From the NCBI GenBank assembly GCA_038150465.1, contig JAYOTP010000009.1, forward strand, positions 3,957 through 67,956: a stretch of DNA of 64,000 nt, read 5' to 3'. A model generated the notes under the pieces. That model did no database searches. It was not told the DNA's origin and was given only the letters and a program-made list of their open reading frames with translations. This DNA is from RFXV01 sp038150465. GTDB lineage: Bacteria > Bacteroidota > Bacteroidia > Flavobacteriales > Schleiferiaceae. The translations under genes were made by a program, and so were the position numbers. Positions 60,988 through 64,000 of this stretch are shown one piece after another (within the stretch, counting starts at the first letter, position 1; each line of letters starts with the position of its first letter).

Positions 60988-63204
60988 ATGAAGGAGCACA
61001 AAGTCCAGTTCGGCACCCTCCCGGTCTTTTTCACCGCCATTTCCACCATTCTCGGTGCCATCCTCTTTTTGCGATTCGGATTTGCTGTGGGCACTCTGGG
61101 GTTCTGGGGCGTTGCCCTGATCGTTCTGCTCGGTCATATGATCACCATCCCCACGGCATTGGCCATCTCGGAGATCGCTACCAACAAGCGTGTGGAAGGC
61201 GGGGGTGAGTATTTCATCATTTCCCGGTCCTTCGGGCTCAACATTGGCGCAACCATCGGCATTGCACTTTATCTCAGCCAATCGATCAGCATTGCCTTCT
61301 ATGTGATCGCCTTCACGGAGGCTTTCCAATTCGTATTTGAACATGTGCGGGCGGTCTATGGGCTCGATCTTCCCAGACAGGCCATCAGTGTACCGGCCAT
61401 GCTCCTGCTCAGCGGATTGATCCTCTACAAAGGCGCCAACCTGGGCATCAAGGCACTTTATGGTGTGGTGGGAATTCTGGCGGTTTCCATCGTTCTCTTC
61501 TTTCTCGGGCAGACGGGCTTCTCGGAGTTGGGTGAATTCAGCATGGCGCAGACAGAGATGCGCAATCCGCAGGATTTCTTTCTCGTCTTTGCGATCATCT
61601 TCCCTGCCTTCACAGGCATGACAGCAGGAGTTGGATTGTCTGGCGACCTGAAGGATCCAGGCAAGAGCATACCGCTGGGTACCATCAGCGCCACATTGAT
61701 CGGAATGGTGATCTACCTGTTCATCGCCTCGAAGCTTGCCCTTTCTGCAACTCCTGCAGACTTGGTCGGCGATCAGTTCATCATGGGCAAGATCGCTCTG
61801 TACGGAGCCATTGTGATCCCGCTGGGACTTGCTGCTTCGACCATTTCCTCAGCGCTGGGGTCTGTCCTAGTCGCTCCGAGGACGCTGCATGCACTGGCCA
61901 GCGACAACAGCTTTCCCCTTCCGCGCATCAACAGATGGCTCAGCCGCCTGCGGAAGAAAGACAGCGAGCCCTTCAATGCTTCCCTGGTCACCTGTGCACT
62001 GGCCATGCTCTTCGTGGTCTTGGGCGATGTGAATGCCGTGGCCCAGATCATTTCCATGTTCTTCATGATCACCTACGGTTCGCTTTGTCTGATCTCGGTG
62101 CTCAATCACTTTGGCACATCGCCTTCCTATCGTCCGACCTTTCGCTCCAAGTGGTACATCAGCCTTGTGGGCTTTGCCTTCTCTGTCTGGGTGATGTTCA
62201 AGATCAATTTGGCCTATACGGTGGTGGCGGTCATCCTGATGACGGCCCTCTACATCTATGTCAACAATTACCATCGGGAACGGAAAGGACTTTCGAGCAT
62301 CTTCGCCAATTCCATTTTTCAGCTCAACCGCAACCTGCAGCTCTATTTGCAGAAGTTCAAGTTTGGCAGGAGCAACAGCGAGTGGCGACCGAGCGCCATC
62401 TGCATTTCGGCGGACAGCTTCGAACGGGACAGCGCTTTTCGGCTTCTGAGCTGGATCTCGCACAAGTACGGATTCGGCACCTACCTGCACAAGATCGAGG
62501 GCTACTACTCTTCACAGACCTTCGAGCGTTCACAGCGGGAGCTCAAGCAACTGATCTCCAACTACGGGCAGGACAGCCATGTGTACATGGACACCATCAT
62601 CTCGCCTTCCTACACCTCTGCTGTGGCGCAGTCCATTCAGATCTCGGGCATTTCGGGAATGGACAACAACATGGTGATCTTCGAGTACGACAAGGACGAA
62701 CCCAGCGGGCTTCAGAACATCATCGACAATTTCAAGCTGGTGCGCAGCGGTCACTTTGACGTCTGCATCTATGCTTCCAGCCGAAAGCCCATCGTCCATC
62801 GCAACGGCATCCATGTATGGATCAAGCCCACGGACGATGAGAACGCCAACTTGATGATCATTCTCAGCTTCATCATCTTGGGGCATCCGGATTGGGCGAA
62901 TGGGAACATCTCCATCTTCGCCATCTGTCGGGAAGAGGAAAAAGACAGCATTCGTAAGCAAATGGAAACGCTGATGGAAACGGGCCGATTGCCGGTGACC
63001 ACACAGAATATCCAGATCATCGTTCAGGACGAGGATCGGTCATACAAGGACATCATGCTCGAACGATCGGCTCAGGCCGGGCTGACGGTGGTGGGCTTTA
63101 GAGAAGAAAACCTCAAGCACAGGGACGACGAGCTCTTCGAAGGATTCGAGGGCATGGGGCACATGGTCTTTGTGCACTCTTTTGAGCGCAAGCTGCTCGA
63201 TTGA
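60988..63204 (+). CDS. Cation-chloride cotransporter family (SLC12/NKCC-like) permease
   Basis: The 738-residue protein has about 12 membrane segments to about residue 440 and then a cytoplasmic domain of about 300 residues. The APC-fold opening is FGTLPVFFTAISTILGAILF, then GGEYFIISRSFG, and the blocks SGDLKDPGKSIPLGT and APRTLHALASDNSFP are typical of cation-chloride cotransporters; the C-terminal part with ICISADSFERDS also fits. Such proteins move Na, K and Cl together across the inner membrane. I start at the ATG at 60988 rather than a TTG at 60979. Ion specificity is unknown. Confidence 0.88.
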   Translation: MKEHKVQFGTLPVFFTAISTILGAILFLRFGFAVGTLGFWGVALIVLLGHMITIPTALAISEIATNKRVEGGGEYFIISRSFGLNIGATIGIALYLSQSISIAFYVIAFTEAFQFVFEHVRAVYGLDLPRQAISVPAMLLLSGLILYKGANLGIKALYGVVGILAVSIVLFFLGQTGFSELGEFSMAQTEMRNPQDFFLVFAIIFPAFTGMTAGVGLSGDLKDPGKSIPLGTISATLIGMVIYLFIASKLALSATPADLVGDQFIMGKIALYGAIVIPLGLAASTISSALGSVLVAPRTLHALASDNSFPLPRINRWLSRLRKKDSEPFNASLVTCALAMLFVVLGDVNAVAQIISMFFMITYGSLCLISVLNHFGTSPSYRPTFRSKWYISLVGFAFSVWVMFKINLAYTVVAVILMTALYIYVNNYHRERKGLSSIFANSIFQLNRNLQLYLQKFKFGRSNSEWRPSAICISADSFERDSAFRLLSWISHKYGFGTYLHKIEGYYSSQTFERSQRELKQLISNYGQDSHVYMDTIISPSYTSAVAQSIQISGISGMDNNMVIFEYDKDEPSGLQNIIDNFKLVRSGHFDVCIYASSRKPIVHRNGIHVWIKPTDDENANLMIILSFIILGHPDWANGNISIFAICREEEKDSIRKQMETLMETGRLPVTTQNIQIIVQDEDRSYKDIMLERSAQAGLTVVGFREENLKHRDDELFEGFEGMGHMVFVHSFERKLLD

Positions 63205-63254
63205 CGCATAAGCAACAGATTTCTTTAGTAATTTGAACGCTCATTCTTACAAAC

Positions 63255-63983
63255 ATGAAAAAGTTCACTATTCTCCTATCGCTCTTATTTCTCTACTCTT
63301 TTGCTGCGCATGCCCAAGACGCTGGGTCTGCCCCTGAGCCAGAGCCATCCACTGCTTCAGCGGATGCCGATCGTTCTTTTGGTATGGTTGCTCATGCCGG
63401 TCTGCTCGGCTATGGCGCCGACTTCGCCACTCGGGTCAACCCGCATCTGATCATCAGGGCAGGGGTGAATTTCTTTCAAATGGCCCAACGGGAAGTGGAG
63501 TTCGGTGCTTATGTCCCTGTAGTGGGTGGTAATCCTGTTAAGATAGTGGCGTCAAACAACACCTTGTTCTTCGATATGATGGGGGAGTACTACCCATGGC
63601 AAAAGAGTTCGTTCAAGCTGCTTTTCGGCGGATCGTATATCCATTCGTTGACAGCAAATGCTTTGATAATGGTCGATGCTCCCATGATGTTCGGCGAGAT
63701 CGAATTGACCCCGGAGCAGGTAGGCGAAATGGATATCGAATTGGCCTATGGCGGAATGGCTCCCTTTTTGGGCATTGGGTTTGGACGCTCCATCCCCAAT
63801 AAGCGCATTGGCCTGGGCCTGGAAGTGGGCACCTACTACATCGGCTCGCCCTCGGTGAATATGAACGCCTCTGAATTGCTGGAACCTTCTGCCAGTGCCG
63901 AGCAGGAAAGGAGCTTTGAAGAGAGCTTTCGTACACTGAGCTGGCTGCCTGCCGTTAAGTTTCGACTGGCCGTGCGACTGTAA
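63255..63983 (+). CDS. Predicted outer membrane beta-barrel protein, function unknown
   Basis: I do not recognise this 242-residue protein. It has a signal peptide (SFAAHAQ, residue 21), a short low-complexity segment (SAPEPEPSTASADAD), and then alternating beta strands ending on the aromatic/hydrophobic ...WLPAVKFRLAVRL, the typical terminal strand of a small outer membrane barrel. It is 50 bases after the cotransporter gene; coexpression is possible but not shown. It ends just before the window does. Confidence 0.65.
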   Translation: MKKFTILLSLLFLYSFAAHAQDAGSAPEPEPSTASADADRSFGMVAHAGLLGYGADFATRVNPHLIIRAGVNFFQMAQREVEFGAYVPVVGGNPVKIVASNNTLFFDMMGEYYPWQKSSFKLLFGGSYIHSLTANALIMVDAPMMFGEIELTPEQVGEMDIELAYGGMAPFLGIGFGRSIPNKRIGLGLEVGTYYIGSPSVNMNASELLEPSASAEQERSFEESFRTLSWLPAVKFRLAVRL

Positions 63984-64000
63984 ATAAAGTTTGATCAATT

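Overview
This 64-kb window comes from a chromosome of the phylum Bacteroidota, probably a marine flavobacterium-like lineage (order Flavobacteriales, perhaps Cryomorphaceae or Schleiferiaceae). The evidence is the type A T9SS sorting domains on secreted proteins, a detached atpD-atpC pair, families that I know mainly from this phylum (DUF5777, Omp28-like, UMF1/Atg22-type MFS), near absence of Shine-Dalgarno sequences, and upstream boxes that fit the Bacteroidota sigma consensus TAnnTTTG. The rank below phylum is a guess. The base composition looks fairly GC-rich for the group. Coding is very dense: no gene-free stretch exceeds about 250 bases, and I see no rRNA, tRNA, CRISPR array, insertion sequence or prophage. 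The only gap is a 100-N scaffold join inside a large secreted protease gene.

Layout. 0-5.3 kb: release factor 2 (without its usual programmed frameshift) and an AlkB alkane monooxygenase on the minus strand, a Bcp peroxiredoxin, then a Wzz/Wzy-like surface polysaccharide pair. 5.4-11 kb: OsmC, a secreted M61 peptidase, an M13 lipoprotein peptidase and a sulfotransferase in one plus-strand run, then 3-methyladenine glycosylase. 11-21.7 kb: RmlA, a polyprenyl synthase and a small unknown protein face a minus-strand series aspS, ClC channel, AddA/RecB-like helicase-nuclease and kbl, with tadA divergent from aspS. 21.7-31 kb: a roughly 1,770-residue T9SS subtilisin with FN3 and MAM-like modules (gapped), then an M16 peptidase pair, one active and one inactive. 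31-34.5 kb: rsgA-dtd-mazG and atpD-atpC. 34.6-46 kb: a T9SS GH16 beta-glucanase, NUDIX hydrolase, OxyR, a LON-domain protein, a CrtA-like monooxygenase, FabH, an amidohydrolase lipoprotein, acyl-CoA synthetase, a glycosyltransferase and QueA. 46-64 kb: an orphan T9SS-CTD-like small protein, a PAP2 phosphatase, a secreted EEP phosphodiesterase, an Omp28-like lipoprotein, EI24 membrane protein, purB, a cytochrome-like/YceI/DUF5777 operon, an OB-fold protein, an MFS carrier, aconitase, a T9SS secreted protein, an M1 peptidase, a cation-chloride cotransporter and a beta-barrel protein.

How the genes fit together. The accessory part suggests a heterotroph that digests polymers outside the cell: a T9SS protease and a T9SS beta-glucanase, plus M61, M13, M16 and M1 peptidases in the envelope or periplasm. 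It also uses hydrocarbons or fatty acids (AlkB, acyl-CoA synthetase) and handles oxidative stress (Bcp, OsmC, OxyR with C199/C208). Polysaccharide genes (wzz, ligase/polymerase, rmlA, GT4, PAP2) are scattered. I found no strong candidate for a wholly new defence or mobile system. The best leads are the RF2 gene that lost its frameshift, the lipoprotein cytochrome/YceI/DUF5777 operon, the stand-alone T9SS-CTD-like protein, a tandem 20-bp repeat in the protease leader, and the assembly gap whose two edges are the same 55-mer.
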